Below are positions 17,199-26,162 of a stretch of 45,466 nt of DNA, in pieces. Source of the DNA: Fidelibacterota bacterium (GTDB taxonomy: Bacteria > Pseudomonadota > Alphaproteobacteria > Rhodospirillales > Rhodospirillaceae); the NCBI GenBank assembly GCA_947476895.1, contig CANJRX010000016.1, forward strand, positions 1 to 45,466, written 5' to 3'. The notes below the pieces were generated by a model that saw only the letters and a list, made by a program, of their open reading frames with translations, was not told the origin of the DNA and searched no databases. The position numbers and the translations under genes were made by a program. How positions within the stretch are numbered: position 1 is the first letter of the stretch; each line of letters opens with the position of its first letter.

Positions 17199-18512
17199 TT
17201 GCAGAACGTAACCAAGGTTGCCACGAGCACCGTCATCGTCCACCCGCGCTTAAAGAAGCGGGCGGTCACGGAAGACGGCTACGGCGAACGCTCGCGGCTT
17301 GAAGAAGCGCGCGGGTTGGCGGCGGCCATCAGCCTCAACGTCATTCACGCCGAGACCGTGAACATCGCCAAACCGAACCCGGCCACATATCTGGGCGAGG
17401 GTACGGTCGAGCGGTTGGGCGACTTCATCAAGCAAGAGAAAGTGGAATTGGTCGTGGTCGACGGACACCTGTCGCCGGGCCAGCAGCGCAATCTCGAGAA
17501 AGCCTGGAATGCCAAGGTCATCGACCGCACCGGGTTAATCCTGGAAATTTTCGGCGAACGCGCCCAAACGCGTGAAGGCATGCTGCAGGTCGAGCTCGCG
17601 CACCTTTCATATCAAAAGAGCCGCTTGGTCCGCAGCTGGACCCACCTTGAACGCCAGCGCGGCGGCTTCGGGTTCCTGGGCGGTCCTGGTGAAACCCAGA
17701 TCGAAATCGACCGCCGTTTGATCGGCGAGCGCATTACGCGCCTGAAGAAAGAACTGGAAACGGTTACGCGTACCCGCGGACTACACCGCGATGCGCGGCG
17801 GCGCATCCCGTACCCGATTGTCGCTCTGGTGGGCTACACCAACGCCGGCAAGTCGACGCTGTTCAATAAACTGACGTCGGCCGATGTCGTGGCCATCGAT
17901 CAGCTGTTCGCAACGCTCGATCCCACCATGCGCCAGTTGAAGTTGCCTTCGGGCCGCACGGTGATCCTGTCCGACACCGTCGGGTTTGTGTCGGACCTGC
18001 CGCACGAACTGGTGGCCGCTTTCCGTGCGACGCTGGAAGAAGTACTGGAAGCCGACGTCATCATTCATGTGCGTGATATCGCGCACCCCGAAACTGAAGC
18101 GCAAAAGCGCGATGTCATGGATGTATTGAAACAACTCGGCGTCGAAGCGGACAATGATAACCCCGTCATCGAAGCGCTGAATAAGATCGACCTGCTCGGC
18201 GAAGACGAAGCCCGCACGGTTTTGGGCGCGGCGGCGCGCAGCCCCGATGAAGTCGCCTTGTCGGCTTTGACAGGCGAAGGCACGGATCGTTTGCTGAACA
18301 TCATCGACCATGAACTCGGCCGCCGTCGCAAAGCCTTGCACATCAGCGTGCCGCTCGAAGACGGCGAAACCATCGCCTGGCTTTACCGACGCGGTGAAGT
18401 TCTAGAGCGTAACGACGGCGAGACCGCTGCTCAGTTCCAGGTTCTTCTGGACGCCGCGGATACCGCGCGTCTGGAAAAGCGCGGCCTTATTCAGGGCCGC
18501 GCCGCGGAATGA
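17199..18512 (+). CDS. hflX: Ribosome-associated GTPase HflX
   Basis: HflX (437 residues) splits stalled ribosomes and hydrolyses GTP. The N-terminal domain holds the family signature KVIDRTGLILEIFGERAQTR, then a coiled region with GFGFLGGPGETQIEIDRR. The G-domain has G1 GYTNAGKST, G3 DTVGFVSDLP and G4 NKID. Its only plausible start is TTG 17199, because there is no ATG or GTG near the N-terminus. The reading frame is open upstream to the hfq stop codon, with which it shares phase. hfq-hflX order is widely conserved. Confidence 0.96.
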   Translation: MQNVTKVATSTVIVHPRLKKRAVTEDGYGERSRLEEARGLAAAISLNVIHAETVNIAKPNPATYLGEGTVERLGDFIKQEKVELVVVDGHLSPGQQRNLEKAWNAKVIDRTGLILEIFGERAQTREGMLQVELAHLSYQKSRLVRSWTHLERQRGGFGFLGGPGETQIEIDRRLIGERITRLKKELETVTRTRGLHRDARRRIPYPIVALVGYTNAGKSTLFNKLTSADVVAIDQLFATLDPTMRQLKLPSGRTVILSDTVGFVSDLPHELVAAFRATLEEVLEADVIIHVRDIAHPETEAQKRDVMDVLKQLGVEADNDNPVIEALNKIDLLGEDEARTVLGAAARSPDEVALSALTGEGTDRLLNIIDHELGRRRKALHISVPLEDGETIAWLYRRGEVLERNDGETAAQFQVLLDAADTARLEKRGLIQGRAAE

Positions 18513-19324
18513 ACGTTCCCGACAGCCGCAAACTCGGCAAACAGACAGTCGCGGCCATACGCGAAGTGGCCGAGACCTACATCCTGCCGCGCTATAAGAA
18601 GCTTGAAGAGAGCGACGTCAGCTCCAAAACGCACCCCGGCGACCTGGTCACTGTGGCCGATGTGGAAAGCGAGCATGCCCTGACGCGTATGTTGCCGGCG
18701 TTCCTGCCAGGATCGGTCGTGATCGGCGAGGAAGCAGCTTCGGCCAATGCCGGTGTGCTCGATCTGCTCGCGGGCGATGATCCGGTGTGGATTGTCGATC
18801 CCGTCGACGGCACAGCCAATTTCGTTAATGGCTCGCCGACGTTTGCCGTGATCGTTGCGCTGGTGCGCAAAGGCGAAACCATCATGGGATGGATTCATGA
18901 CCCCGTAGAAAACCGCACGCTGTGGGCCGAGAAAGGCGCAGGGGCGTGGTTGGAAGATGGAACGCGCGTCCACATTCCACCTGTACAAAGTGAAGCGCTG
19001 GGTGATTTGACGGCCGGTCTTTACAGCCGCGACTTCCTCAAACTCAAAGGCAAATTCAAGCGTGTCGTGCGTTTAGGCAGTGCCGCGCACGATTATTGGT
19101 CTTTGACCGATGGCCGCACGCAGGTGCTGTCGTTCCGGCGTCTCAAACCTTGGGACCATGCGGCCGGGGCGCTTATCCATACCGAGGCGGGCGGCTATAA
19201 TCGGCTCACGTCGGATGTTCCTTATGCGCCCGCGCTGCCGGATCAAAACGGTATGCTGTGCACGCCGAACGAGGCGATTTGGCGGAAAATCATAGCGGCC
19301 AACGCTGAAGCCACACTCGCCTGA
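18509..19324 (+). CDS. Inositol monophosphatase-family enzyme
   Basis: The protein (271 residues) has the metal-dependent phosphatase fold shared by inositol monophosphatase, 3'-phosphoadenosine phosphatase (CysQ) and histidinol-phosphatase (HisN-type). Metal-binding motifs are visible: [21 protein letters not shown] (which supplies two Asp and the Thr) and a C-terminal LKPWDHAAG. The gene overlaps hflX by 4 nt (ATGA). The substrate is not clear; SuhB-like activity or histidinol phosphatase are both reasonable. No histidine genes lie nearby to settle it. Confidence 0.9.
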   Translation: MNVPDSRKLGKQTVAAIREVAETYILPRYKKLEESDVSSKTHPGDLVTVADVESEHALTRMLPAFLPGSVVIGEEAASANAGVLDLLAGDDPVWIVDPVDGTANFVNGSPTFAVIVALVRKGETIMGWIHDPVENRTLWAEKGAGAWLEDGTRVHIPPVQSEALGDLTAGLYSRDFLKLKGKFKRVVRLGSAAHDYWSLTDGRTQVLSFRRLKPWDHAAGALIHTEAGGYNRLTSDVPYAPALPDQNGMLCTPNEAIWRKIIAANAEATLA

Positions 19325-19362
19325 GATCGTCTCACCGGCTACACTGCAGCGCAGGAGACGCC

Positions 19363-20325
19363 ATGATTATCCGCCACCGCAAGGCATCGGACGTTCGCTC
19401 TCACGAGATCACGCCTGAAGGTGTGTATCTCAATCGCCGGCAATTTGTTCAATCCACGGGTCTAATCGCGGGCAGCCTCGCTTTAGGCGACATCGCGCGC
19501 GCGGCTGTTTTACCGGAAGCCGGCGGCAAGTTTGGCGCAATGCCCACAACCCATTCTAAGCTTGATCCCACGGATACGCCGACGCCCTTCGGCGATATCA
19601 TCAACTACAACAATTATTACGAATTCGGTTTGGACAAGACCGACCCAGCAAAATACGCCCCGGCCTTCAAGCCGCTGCCCTGGACGGTAAAGGTCGATGG
19701 CCTTTGCAATAAGCCCGGCACGCTCGATCTTGCCGATTTCCTCAAGCCGCACAATCTGGAGCAACGCATCTATCGCATGCGCTGTGTGGAAGGCTGGTCC
19801 ATGGTAATCCCGTGGATTGGAATTCCGCTGGCCGACATCATCAAAAACGTTGAGCCGCAAGGCAGCGCAAAGTTTGTGCGCTTCGAGACCATCGTGCGCA
19901 AAGAAGAAATGCGCGGCCAGCGTTCATCGTCACTGCCGTGGCCGTACATTGAAGGCTTGCGCATGGACGAAGCCATGCATCCGCTGACGCTTATGGCGGT
20001 TGGACTCTACGGCCAGCCGCTGCTGGGTCAGAACGGCGCGCCGTTTCGCTTGGTGGTGCCTTGGAAGTACGGCTTCAAAGGTGTGAAGTCGATTGTGCGT
20101 ATCAGCTTTGTCGAGAGCCAGCCGCAAAATACCTGGAAGGTTATGAATAGCGACGAGTACGGCTTCTACGCCAACGTCAATCCGAAGGTTGATCATCCGC
20201 GTTGGTCCCAGGCCAGCGAGCGGCGCATCGGCGAACTGCGCCGCCGTCCGACCTTGATGTTCAACGGCTATGAGGAAGAGGTCGCCGCGATGTACGAAGG
20301 CATGAACCTAGTGCGGCTTTACTAG
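19363..20325 (+). CDS. msrP: Periplasmic methionine-sulfoxide reductase MsrP (YedY), molybdoenzyme
   Basis: This 320-residue precursor has a twin-arginine signal ([10 protein letters not shown], residues 24-33) and should be exported folded by Tat. The molybdopterin-ligand cysteine is Cys141 in [15 protein letters not shown], the family signature of sulfite-oxidase-type Yed[18 protein letters not shown] near residues 228-244 is also typical. MsrP repairs oxidised methionines in envelope proteins, taking electrons from the membrane heme protein MsrQ. No msrQ adjoins it; the next gene is a DUF3300 protein. A good AGGAG lies 6 nt before the ATG. Confidence 0.94.
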   Translation: MIIRHRKASDVRSHEITPEGVYLNRRQFVQSTGLIAGSLALGDIARAAVLPEAGGKFGAMPTTHSKLDPTDTPTPFGDIINYNNYYEFGLDKTDPAKYAPAFKPLPWTVKVDGLCNKPGTLDLADFLKPHNLEQRIYRMRCVEGWSMVIPWIGIPLADIIKNVEPQGSAKFVRFETIVRKEEMRGQRSSSLPWPYIEGLRMDEAMHPLTLMAVGLYGQPLLGQNGAPFRLVVPWKYGFKGVKSIVRISFVESQPQNTWKVMNSDEYGFYANVNPKVDHPRWSQASERRIGELRRRPTLMFNGYEEEVAAMYEGMNLVRLY

Positions 20326-20403
20326 GCGCTTTCGCCACCTTTTCGCCGCAGTCACATCCGATAGTATACCGGCTGCTTAAACCCCTTTAGGGCATTGCTT
20401 GCT

Positions 20404-22098
20404 ATGAACACAAAGTTGTTGGTTGGAGTTATGGTTGTCGGCGCCAGCTTGACGGTGTTCGCGCTCGCGGCGTCGATCCCCAAAACCGATCCGATCGAAC
20501 TGCCCGTGGCGGAAGCGCCAAAGCCCACTCCAAAACTGACACCCGTTGTTCAAGCAGGGCCAAAGCAGGTTGCAACAACTCTTGCGGCGCAAGTTTCGCA
20601 AGAGCAAACCCAGCCGCAGGTGATTAAAGTCGCGGCGGCTGCGAAGCCCGCGCCTAAACCCGTTCAGCCGGCTCCGGAACCCATTCCCGCTTCGGCGCGC
20701 CAGCTTGATGCGCTGCTCGCTTCCGTCGCGCTATATCCCGATCAGTTGCTGTCGCAAATCCTGATGGCTGCCACGTATCCGTTGGAAGTGGTGGAAGCGG
20801 CGCGCTGGATTGCGCGGCCGGAGAATGAAGGTTTGCAAGGCGACCGGCTCGCCGATGCCTTGGACCAACAAGATTGGGACCCCAGCGTCAAAGCGCTGGT
20901 GGCGTTCCCGCATATTCTCAAAATGATGGATTCCGATCTCGATTGGATGGGCAGACTTGGTGACGCCTTCCTTGATCAGGAAACAGAGGTCATGGATTCA
21001 GTCCAGCGTCTGCGCCGCGAGGCGCGGGATGCCGACAAGCTGCGTTCTGATGACCGCCGCCGCGTTCAGGTGCAAGACGAGCAGATCATTATTGAGCCGG
21101 CCAATCCGGAAGTGGTCTACGTACCATTCTATGATCCGCGCGATGCTTACGGCATCTGGCCTTACCCTGAATATCCGCCGGTCTATATTCCGCCGCCGGT
21201 GGGTTACGCCTATGTGCCCGGTGTTTACTACAGCTATGTCGCCATTCGCCCCTATTGGGGCTGGAGCCAATGGGATTGGCGTCGCCGCCAAATCCACATC
21301 ATCGATGTGCCGCGCTACACCTATTTCAACCGTGGCCGCCCGCCGATCAATCCGGGTGTCTGGCGTCACGATCCGGGCCGCGATGGCGGACGTGATCGTG
21401 GACGTCCGGGCAGAGGACCTGACCGCGATGGACGCGGCAATGATGGTCGTGGCCCGGATCGCCGCCCCCCAAATGCACCGCCGGGCGGCCCCGTTGTGCA
21501 GCAACCTAATCCTCCGCCGCAGGATGTCCCGACCTATGCCAGCCGCGATCCACGCCGGTATCGCACACCGCAAGCAAGTGATTCGCCTGCGCAAAATGTA
21601 GCGCCGCGCGGGGAGCGCCGGGCTATTGACGTTCCCAATATCGCGCCGCTTGCGCCCATTCCGCAGGTGCCAGCCGGGCCGACGCCGAATTACGCTAATC
21701 GCGACCCACGCCGCTATCGCACCCAGCAGGAGCCTCAAGCGGCTCCGCAGCCCGCCCTGGCGCCAACGCCCCAATTGCCGGACGTGAGCCCGCAATTACC
21801 GGCCGTTGGGCGGCCGCAGCAAGACTTCGGCCAGCGCCGTCAGCCGCAGGGCGACGAGGGCCAGCAACGCCAACGCATACCGCAGCAACAACCGCAGCAG
21901 GTTTTCCAAGCGCCGCCGATTGCTGCGCCCGTGCAGATGCCGGCTCCAGTCGCGCCACCGCCGCCTCCGCCGGTGATCAATACGCCGCAGCCAAGCGAAC
22001 CGGCTGCGCAACCGAACTTCCGCCGTGGTGGCGATCAGCAGAACTCTGATGGGAACAGTGGCGCGCCGTGCAATCCGCGCCGCGGAGAGTGCCGCTAG
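20404..22098 (+). CDS. DUF3300 exported protein with long Pro/Gln-rich tail
   Basis: This protein of ~564 residues starts with a signal-like hydrophobic stretch (LLVGVMVVGASLTVFALAAS). Residues ~100-310 form a DUF3300 domain: LDALLASVALYPDQLLSQIL, ATYPLEVVEAARWI, the EPANPEVVYVPFYDPR segment and a Tyr/Trp-rich stretch. The rest is low complexity: Arg/Asp/Gly repeats, then Pro/Gln-rich sequence. It contains two copies of Y-A-x-R-D-P-R-R-Y-R-T about 60 residues apart. The function of DUF3300 is unknown; an envelope role is likely because of the signal. A conserved Pro-rich tail of this kind may span or bind the wall. The gene abuts a convergent lipoprotein gene at 22098/22099. Confidence 0.82.
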   Translation: MNTKLLVGVMVVGASLTVFALAASIPKTDPIELPVAEAPKPTPKLTPVVQAGPKQVATTLAAQVSQEQTQPQVIKVAAAAKPAPKPVQPAPEPIPASARQLDALLASVALYPDQLLSQILMAATYPLEVVEAARWIARPENEGLQGDRLADALDQQDWDPSVKALVAFPHILKMMDSDLDWMGRLGDAFLDQETEVMDSVQRLRREARDADKLRSDDRRRVQVQDEQIIIEPANPEVVYVPFYDPRDAYGIWPYPEYPPVYIPPPVGYAYVPGVYYSYVAIRPYWGWSQWDWRRRQIHIIDVPRYTYFNRGRPPINPGVWRHDPGRDGGRDRGRPGRGPDRDGRGNDGRGPDRRPPNAPPGGPVVQQPNPPPQDVPTYASRDPRRYRTPQASDSPAQNVAPRGERRAIDVPNIAPLAPIPQVPAGPTPNYANRDPRRYRTQQEPQAAPQPALAPTPQLPDVSPQLPAVGRPQQDFGQRRQPQGDEGQQRQRIPQQQPQQVFQAPPIAAPVQMPAPVAPPPPPPVINTPQPSEPAAQPNFRRGGDQQNSDGNSGAPCNPRRGECR

Positions 22099-22785
22099 TT
22101 ACTTAAAATCGGCTTCCGGCTCGACGTTGAAGGCGCCCGAGCCGTTGTAGGCCGGAACGCCCGTGCGCGGATCGACGCCTAACCTCGCAGTAAAGTGCGG
22201 CACCGGATCGGTGAAGTTGCGGGGTCGCCAGTCATAGACCGTGAAGCCCGGCGCCGTGGATTTGCGGACGGTCTGGGCGTTCTGAGCTGTTACTTCCATG
22301 TCGGTCACGATCCGGAAAAGACCCTGGGATTTAATGCCCACTTCCTCGAAGCTTTTGGCATAGACCGCGCCTTTGCCGGAACCGTTGACCATGACGTCGC
22401 CGGTTTCGGTCGTGAGCACCCGGAAGATCGGGGCTTGGCGAGACACGAAGGTCACCATCTGGTGGCTGCCGGCGAAGCGGCCTTCGCGCTGATAGCGTAC
22501 GCGGTAACGCCCACGGCCCAGCGCCACCACTTCCTTGAAGTCGGTGTCGCGCTGAAGCTGTTCCATCATCATGCGGTCGTTGTCTTTGGCTTTTTCCTCG
22601 CTGATGGTGCCGCGCACGATCTGACCAAACAGAGGCGCATAGACCAGGATTCCGATGAAGGTGATGCCGTAGCTGCCGTCCTTAGTGAGGCGGATTTCGG
22701 CCTCGTACTGATCAGGCACATAGCAGCTGACCAGCAGCGCCAGGCACACGAAAGTCGAGGTGACCGTTTTGATTATTCTATTCAT
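22099..22785 (-). CDS. Predicted lipoprotein, family unknown
   Basis: The product (228 residues) has a type II signal: basic MNRIIK, a hydrophobic core, then LLVSC as a lipobox with Cys near residue 20. The mature part contains YEAEIRLTKDGSYGITFIGI and a mixed beta region up to the C-terminus, including PVPHFTARLGVDPRTG. I do not recognise the family. The start at 22785 is preferred over two upstream in-frame TTG codons. The Cys puts it in the membrane or envelope. It is convergent with the DUF3300 gene, which is also predicted to be exported. Confidence 0.75.
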   Translation of the reverse strand: MNRIIKTVTSTFVCLALLVSCYVPDQYEAEIRLTKDGSYGITFIGILVYAPLFGQIVRGTISEEKAKDNDRMMMEQLQRDTDFKEVVALGRGRYRVRYQREGRFAGSHQMVTFVSRQAPIFRVLTTETGDVMVNGSGKGAVYAKSFEEVGIKSQGLFRIVTDMEVTAQNAQTVRKSTAPGFTVYDWRPRNFTDPVPHFTARLGVDPRTGVPAYNGSGAFNVEPEADFK

Positions 22786-22821
22786 TGCCAACAACTTGGA
22801 TTCAGTGAATCACACATCACA

Positions 22822-23634
22822 TTAAGTGCCGCGTTCTTCGTTTTTAGCCTGCACCCACAGCGCTTCCATCTCGTCCAACGTCGCTTCGGCCGGCGCTTTG
22901 CCCTTTGCCGCCAGTAACGTCTCGACGCGGCGGAAGCGGCGGTCGAATTTCAGGTTCGTGCCACGCAGCGCCATGCCGGGGTCGATATTGGCCTTACGGG
23001 CGAGATTGACGCAAGCAAACAGCAGATCACCGATCTCGTCGGTCAGGCGGGCGTCATTGTCGGCCTTGCTGAACTCTTCGGCCACTTCCTCCAATTCTTC
23101 CCGGATTTTACCGAGAACGTCGCGGGCATCCGTCCAATCAAAGCCTACCCGGGCGGCGCGCTTTTGCAGCTTTTCGGCCTGTTTCATGGCCGGCATACCG
23201 GCTGGAATCCCATCTAAAACGCTGGGTGGGCCGGCTTTGTCACCGGACGCGGCCCGTTCTGCGGCCTTGATGTTCTCCCAGGACACGGTCTGGGCGGCGG
23301 CATCTGGGATGTGCGCATCGCCGAACACATGAGGGTGACGCCGCACCATCTTGTCGCCGATGGCTTTGGCCACGTCGGCAAAGGCAAACAGCCCGGCTTC
23401 CTCGGCCATACGGGCGTGGAAAACCACCTGCAATAACAGATCGCCCAGTTCCTCTTTGAGGGCCGGCATGTCCGAGCGGGCAATCGCATCGGCCACTTCA
23501 TAGGCTTCTTCAATGGTGTAGGGCGCGATGCTGGCGAAGGTTTGGGTCACGTCCCAGGGGCAGCCGCCCTTGGGATCGCGCAAGCGCTTCATGATTTCGA
23601 TCAGCGCATCAATTTCGGCAGTATTTGAAGACAT
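22822..23634 (-). CDS. mazG: Nucleoside triphosphate pyrophosphohydrolase MazG
   Basis: The protein (270 residues) hydrolyses NTPs and dNTPs to the monophosphate and pyrophosphate. The first MazG domain shows RLRDPKGGCPWDVTQTFASI, then the metal-binding EEAYEVADAI and EELGDLLLQVVFHA. The second half has an EELEEVAEEF helix and DEIGDLLFACVNLAR, so both tandem domains are present as in the classical long MazG. The ATG at 23634 is chosen, although a TTG two codons earlier is open. mazG often follows hflX in Alphaproteobacteria; here it is separated by six genes and on the opposite strand. Confidence 0.95.
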   Translation of the reverse strand: MSSNTAEIDALIEIMKRLRDPKGGCPWDVTQTFASIAPYTIEEAYEVADAIARSDMPALKEELGDLLLQVVFHARMAEEAGLFAFADVAKAIGDKMVRRHPHVFGDAHIPDAAAQTVSWENIKAAERAASGDKAGPPSVLDGIPAGMPAMKQAEKLQKRAARVGFDWTDARDVLGKIREELEEVAEEFSKADNDARLTDEIGDLLFACVNLARKANIDPGMALRGTNLKFDRRFRRVETLLAAKGKAPAEATLDEMEALWVQAKNEERGT

Positions 23635-23640
23635 TAGCAA

Positions 23641-23964
23641 AGCCTACATCAAAGAAGCCGCCTCACAATTTCTATATCATTCAACGGCCTGAGTGTAAGT
23701 CAGTATCGATGATCGGCGACGAGGGGGTGAGGGAAGGATGTGGGCGTCACCTTCGACGCGCCATAAATATCGCAGTGCACTACGCCCTATGAGGGCATCC
23801 CCAAAAACGTTGCTGAAAAAATTTCAAATTGTCAGACAAAGTTAATTTGGCGCGGGTGATTTAGAGGCCTACACTTTTACACCTCACGACCGGCGGAGTT
23901 CTCCGTTCTACGCACCCTCGAGACCCAAACTCGAAGCAGCCCGCTTAGAAGCAGGAGTACGGTG
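23641..23964. other. Gap between mazG and small protein gene, with leader structure
   Basis: No gene is evident in this 324-nt divergent gap. It contains a sigma-70-like promoter (23847-23875) reading to the right. Its ~80-nt transcript leader would include the perfect short hairpin CGGAG-TT-CTCCG near 23895-23910. A small ribosome-binding site AGGAG sits at 23953-23957. The rest, including the mazG promoter region, has no obvious structure. Confidence 0.5.
23847..23875 (+). promoter_or_regulatory. Sigma-70-like promoter of the 75-residue protein gene
   Basis: TTGGCG (23847-23852) is separated by exactly 17 nt from TACACT (23870-23875). Transcription would begin near 23882 and leave a leader of about 80 nt. 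This is a visual match. Confidence 0.5.
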
Positions 23965-24192
23965 ATGTTTGTAAAAGAATCCTCATCGCCTGAAGAGGCC
24001 TTAGATCGTTTCTATGACTTAGCGGCGACGTTGCGTGACAGCGGCATTCCGCAAGTCCATCTCGGCAAGCTGGAAAGAATCTGGCTGCAGCGACGTGACG
24101 TTCCCGCCCGTCTACATCCTTTTGCCGCCGCCGCTTTTTTCGCAGGCTTTACGGGCCTGCCGAAGCCCAACGTGAACACGACACTCAGCTAA
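23965..24192 (+). CDS. Small uncharacterised protein (75 residues)
   Basis: This gene is supported by AGGAG 7 nt before the ATG, a good promoter match upstream and an uninterrupted frame. An N-terminal acidic helical part (SSPEEALDRFYDLAATLRDSG) is followed by VHLGKLERIWLQRRDVPARL and a hydrophobic FAAAAFFAGFTGLPKP. That last segment is short for a membrane helix and might be an amphipathic end. No known family is recognised. It overlaps the convergent zinc-ribbon-like gene by 8 nt. The long leader suggests regulated expression. Confidence 0.55.
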   Translation: MFVKESSSPEEALDRFYDLAATLRDSGIPQVHLGKLERIWLQRRDVPARLHPFAAAAFFAGFTGLPKPNVNTTLS

Positions 24193-24466
24193 GATTGTCG
24201 CCCGGCAAGATCGGCGTCTTGCATGTCGTGCAGATAATCTGCAGTGGATAATTTGGTCCGCGGTCTCGGCTGGAAAAACCTTCACTCAGTTCGACTAATT
24301 TGCGCGGTGATTCGCGCTCCGATAGGTTGATTATTTCCCAACAGGCAATACCCATCATCCTGCAGTTAGGGCAGGTAATGGGCGCCTCAATTACTTTTAT
24401 ATTCACGTAATAGATCTTTGCGCCAAACGCCCGTCCGCGCTCTGGTGCGGAGGCAGAAAACCACAT
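24185..24466 (-). CDS. Small protein with CxxC pairs, zinc-ribbon-like
   Basis: The frame encodes up to 93 residues with CPNC at about residues 32-35 and CTTC near 80-83, spaced as in a four-Cys zinc ribbon. Between them lie a WEIINLSE strand and a stretch of basic and acidic residues. The first ~20 residues are less convincing; an in-frame GTG (VNIKVIEAP) may be the true start. The protein would be cytoplasmic and could bind nucleic acid or protein, but no function is known. The region is more AT-rich than its neighbours. I rate it real mainly for the two CxxC knuckles. Confidence 0.5.
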   Translation of the reverse strand: MWFSASAPERGRAFGAKIYYVNIKVIEAPITCPNCRMMGIACWEIINLSERESPRKLVELSEGFSSRDRGPNYPLQIICTTCKTPILPGDNLS

Positions 24467-24569
24467 CTTTGCGGCGGTGGGCCACTAACCGTGGGCCGTA
24501 AGAATCTGAATATACACGGGTAATAGATTCTAAATTCGCCCTTACTGCGGTCGATACGGCAACCTGAGC

Positions 24570-25184
24570 ATGGGCTATGCTGCCACTTTCCACGGTGACT
24601 ATGGGGAGACGCAGTTGCAAATCACGGAAAGGGCAAACCGGCGAGCTCAAGCGCCCGACTATGGGTGGGTCGCCAAGGCGCTTCACTGGATTGCATTTGC
24701 CGTTCTTGCCGCGCAATTCGGCGTGGGTTGGATGATGCCGCACATCGGGCGCGATACCCTCAAAGAAGGATGGGTCGCCTGGCATCTTTCGATTGGCATC
24801 GCGCTGCTATTTCTTTTTGTCGGGCGCTATGTGTGGCGGCTCACGCATCCGGTCGCATTTCCAGCCGACCTTAGCCTCTGGCAGAACCGTCTCGCTCATA
24901 TCACACACCTCGCGCTATACCTGCTGGTGATCGGCAACACGCTGCTCGGATGGGCGGCCGCGGGCTTTCGTGGTTGGTCGCTGAGTTTTCTTGGCATTGT
25001 CCCGATGCCATCCCTGGCGGAGAAGGGCACCGCTTGGGCCCACACCGCTGGCGATATCCATGTCGTGCTGGTGTATGTGCTGCTTGGACTCGCGGGGCTC
25101 CATGCCGCCGCCGCGCTGTATCACTACTTCATTACGCGCGACGGGATTTTACAGCGCATGCTTTTCAATTCGGCAAAACAGTAA
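24570..25184 (+). CDS. Cytochrome b561-type diheme membrane protein
   Basis: The protein (204 residues) has four hydrophobic helices around 40-57, 75-92, 110-130 and 165-190. Histidines typical of bacterial b561 heme ligands are present: ALHW in the first helix, WHLSIG in the second, HITHLALYLL in the third and DIHVVLVYV/LHAAAALYHY in the fourth. Members of this family move electrons between quinol and periplasmic acceptors. The N-terminal ~30 residues are polar and probably cytosolic; a start near residue 20-30 is also possible. It might serve MsrP (5 kb upstream), because no msrQ is seen, but this is only proximity-based. Confidence 0.87.
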   Translation: MGYAATFHGDYGETQLQITERANRRAQAPDYGWVAKALHWIAFAVLAAQFGVGWMMPHIGRDTLKEGWVAWHLSIGIALLFLFVGRYVWRLTHPVAFPADLSLWQNRLAHITHLALYLLVIGNTLLGWAAAGFRGWSLSFLGIVPMPSLAEKGTAWAHTAGDIHVVLVYVLLGLAGLHAAAALYHYFITRDGILQRMLFNSAKQ

Positions 25185-25191
25185 ACGGATA

Positions 25192-25965
25192 TCAGAACCC
25201 GATATCTATAATGAATTTTGCGGTGAGGTCGTTCGAGGCACTGTTCCATCCGTGTCCTATGCCGAAATTCACGCCCACCGGGCTGCCGGTGTAGTCGACG
25301 ACAAGAAACGTTTCGTGAGATTGCTGCGACATTGGATTGATGTGATCGATTGGTCCTAGACCGGCGTAGTGCTCCACCGCCACCGTCCACAGCGGCGACA
25401 CGATATAACCCAAGCGCGCGGCGGGATCGAAATCCGGCGTATGGTTACTCCCACTCAAGCTCATGCCTAGAATTGGATTGATGATTAACTCCCAAGAATT
25501 GGCGCGCCAGCCGAGCATGGGCCGCATTTCCATGTTGACGTGGTTGGGATCATACGAGGCTTTATAGTAGCCGAGCTCGAAGTTGAGTCCGTAAAAGAAC
25601 GAACGGTTCGCCGCGTCGGGCGAGACAAATAAGCTGCGAAGTTTCACCGATCCGATTTGTGCATTTCCGTGGGAGTCGATTTCGTAAGGAATGTACGCGC
25701 CGATCTCCCACCAATCTTCCACGCCATAAGCAAACTCGGGCGTGCCGTTGAAAGCATGGTGCGCCGGCGTGCCTCCCGGAAAGTCTGGCGTCTTAGCGCC
25801 GTCAAAAACGTAATTGCCGTGAAGCTGAAGACTGAATGTACCTGGCGCGTTGATTTCAGCGTTATAGACCTGAATCTCATCCGCGGCTTTTGCGGCCGGC
25901 GGGCAGGCGACTCCAATCGCGCAAGCCAAAACGCCCAGCCTTTGAATGGCACGTAATATATTCAT
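25192..25965 (-). CDS. Predicted outer-membrane beta-barrel protein
   Basis: The precursor (257 residues) starts at the ATG at 25965 with GGGGGAG about 7 nt before it; the longer frame to 26007 has no such site. A signal peptide runs to about residue 28 (LACAIGVACPPAAKAAD). The mature protein alternates short hydrophobic strands (FSLQLHGNYVF, WWEIGAYIPYEID, NFELGYYKASY, TAKFIIDIGF) and ends in Phe, the outer-membrane beta-barrel hallmark. It lacks a recognised substrate motif. Family members of this size are usually simple channels or solvent/metabolite-sensing barrels. It converges on the b561 gene with 7 nt between the stops. Confidence 0.75.
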   Translation of the reverse strand: MNILRAIQRLGVLACAIGVACPPAAKAADEIQVYNAEINAPGTFSLQLHGNYVFDGAKTPDFPGGTPAHHAFNGTPEFAYGVEDWWEIGAYIPYEIDSHGNAQIGSVKLRSLFVSPDAANRSFFYGLNFELGYYKASYDPNHVNMEMRPMLGWRANSWELIINPILGMSLSGSNHTPDFDPAARLGYIVSPLWTVAVEHYAGLGPIDHINPMSQQSHETFLVVDYTGSPVGVNFGIGHGWNSASNDLTAKFIIDIGF

Positions 25966-26162
25966 GAATTTCTCCCCCTGCGTTCTTGAATGGAGGTACG
26001 GAATCATAACCGCAGTGCTGGGTCAATTTATTTGCCCCTCGAAGAGGCAATATGCATTCATTTCGAACATTGATGCGGATGACTTTCAGAATGAATAGCG
26101 AAACGCTAGTCAGGAAACACGCCGCCATGCGATAATTGTTTCCTCAAATAATGGGGGTTCCT

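Noticed and set aside
20998-21795. Arg/Ile-rich minus-strand frame opposite the DUF3300 gene (265 residues)
   Set aside because: Low-complexity mirror of the Pro/Arg-rich tail, not a likely protein.
24387-24785. Minus-strand frame over the cytochrome b561 start (132 residues)
   Set aside because: Overlaps a real gene antisense, with no site for translation start and no recognisable domain.
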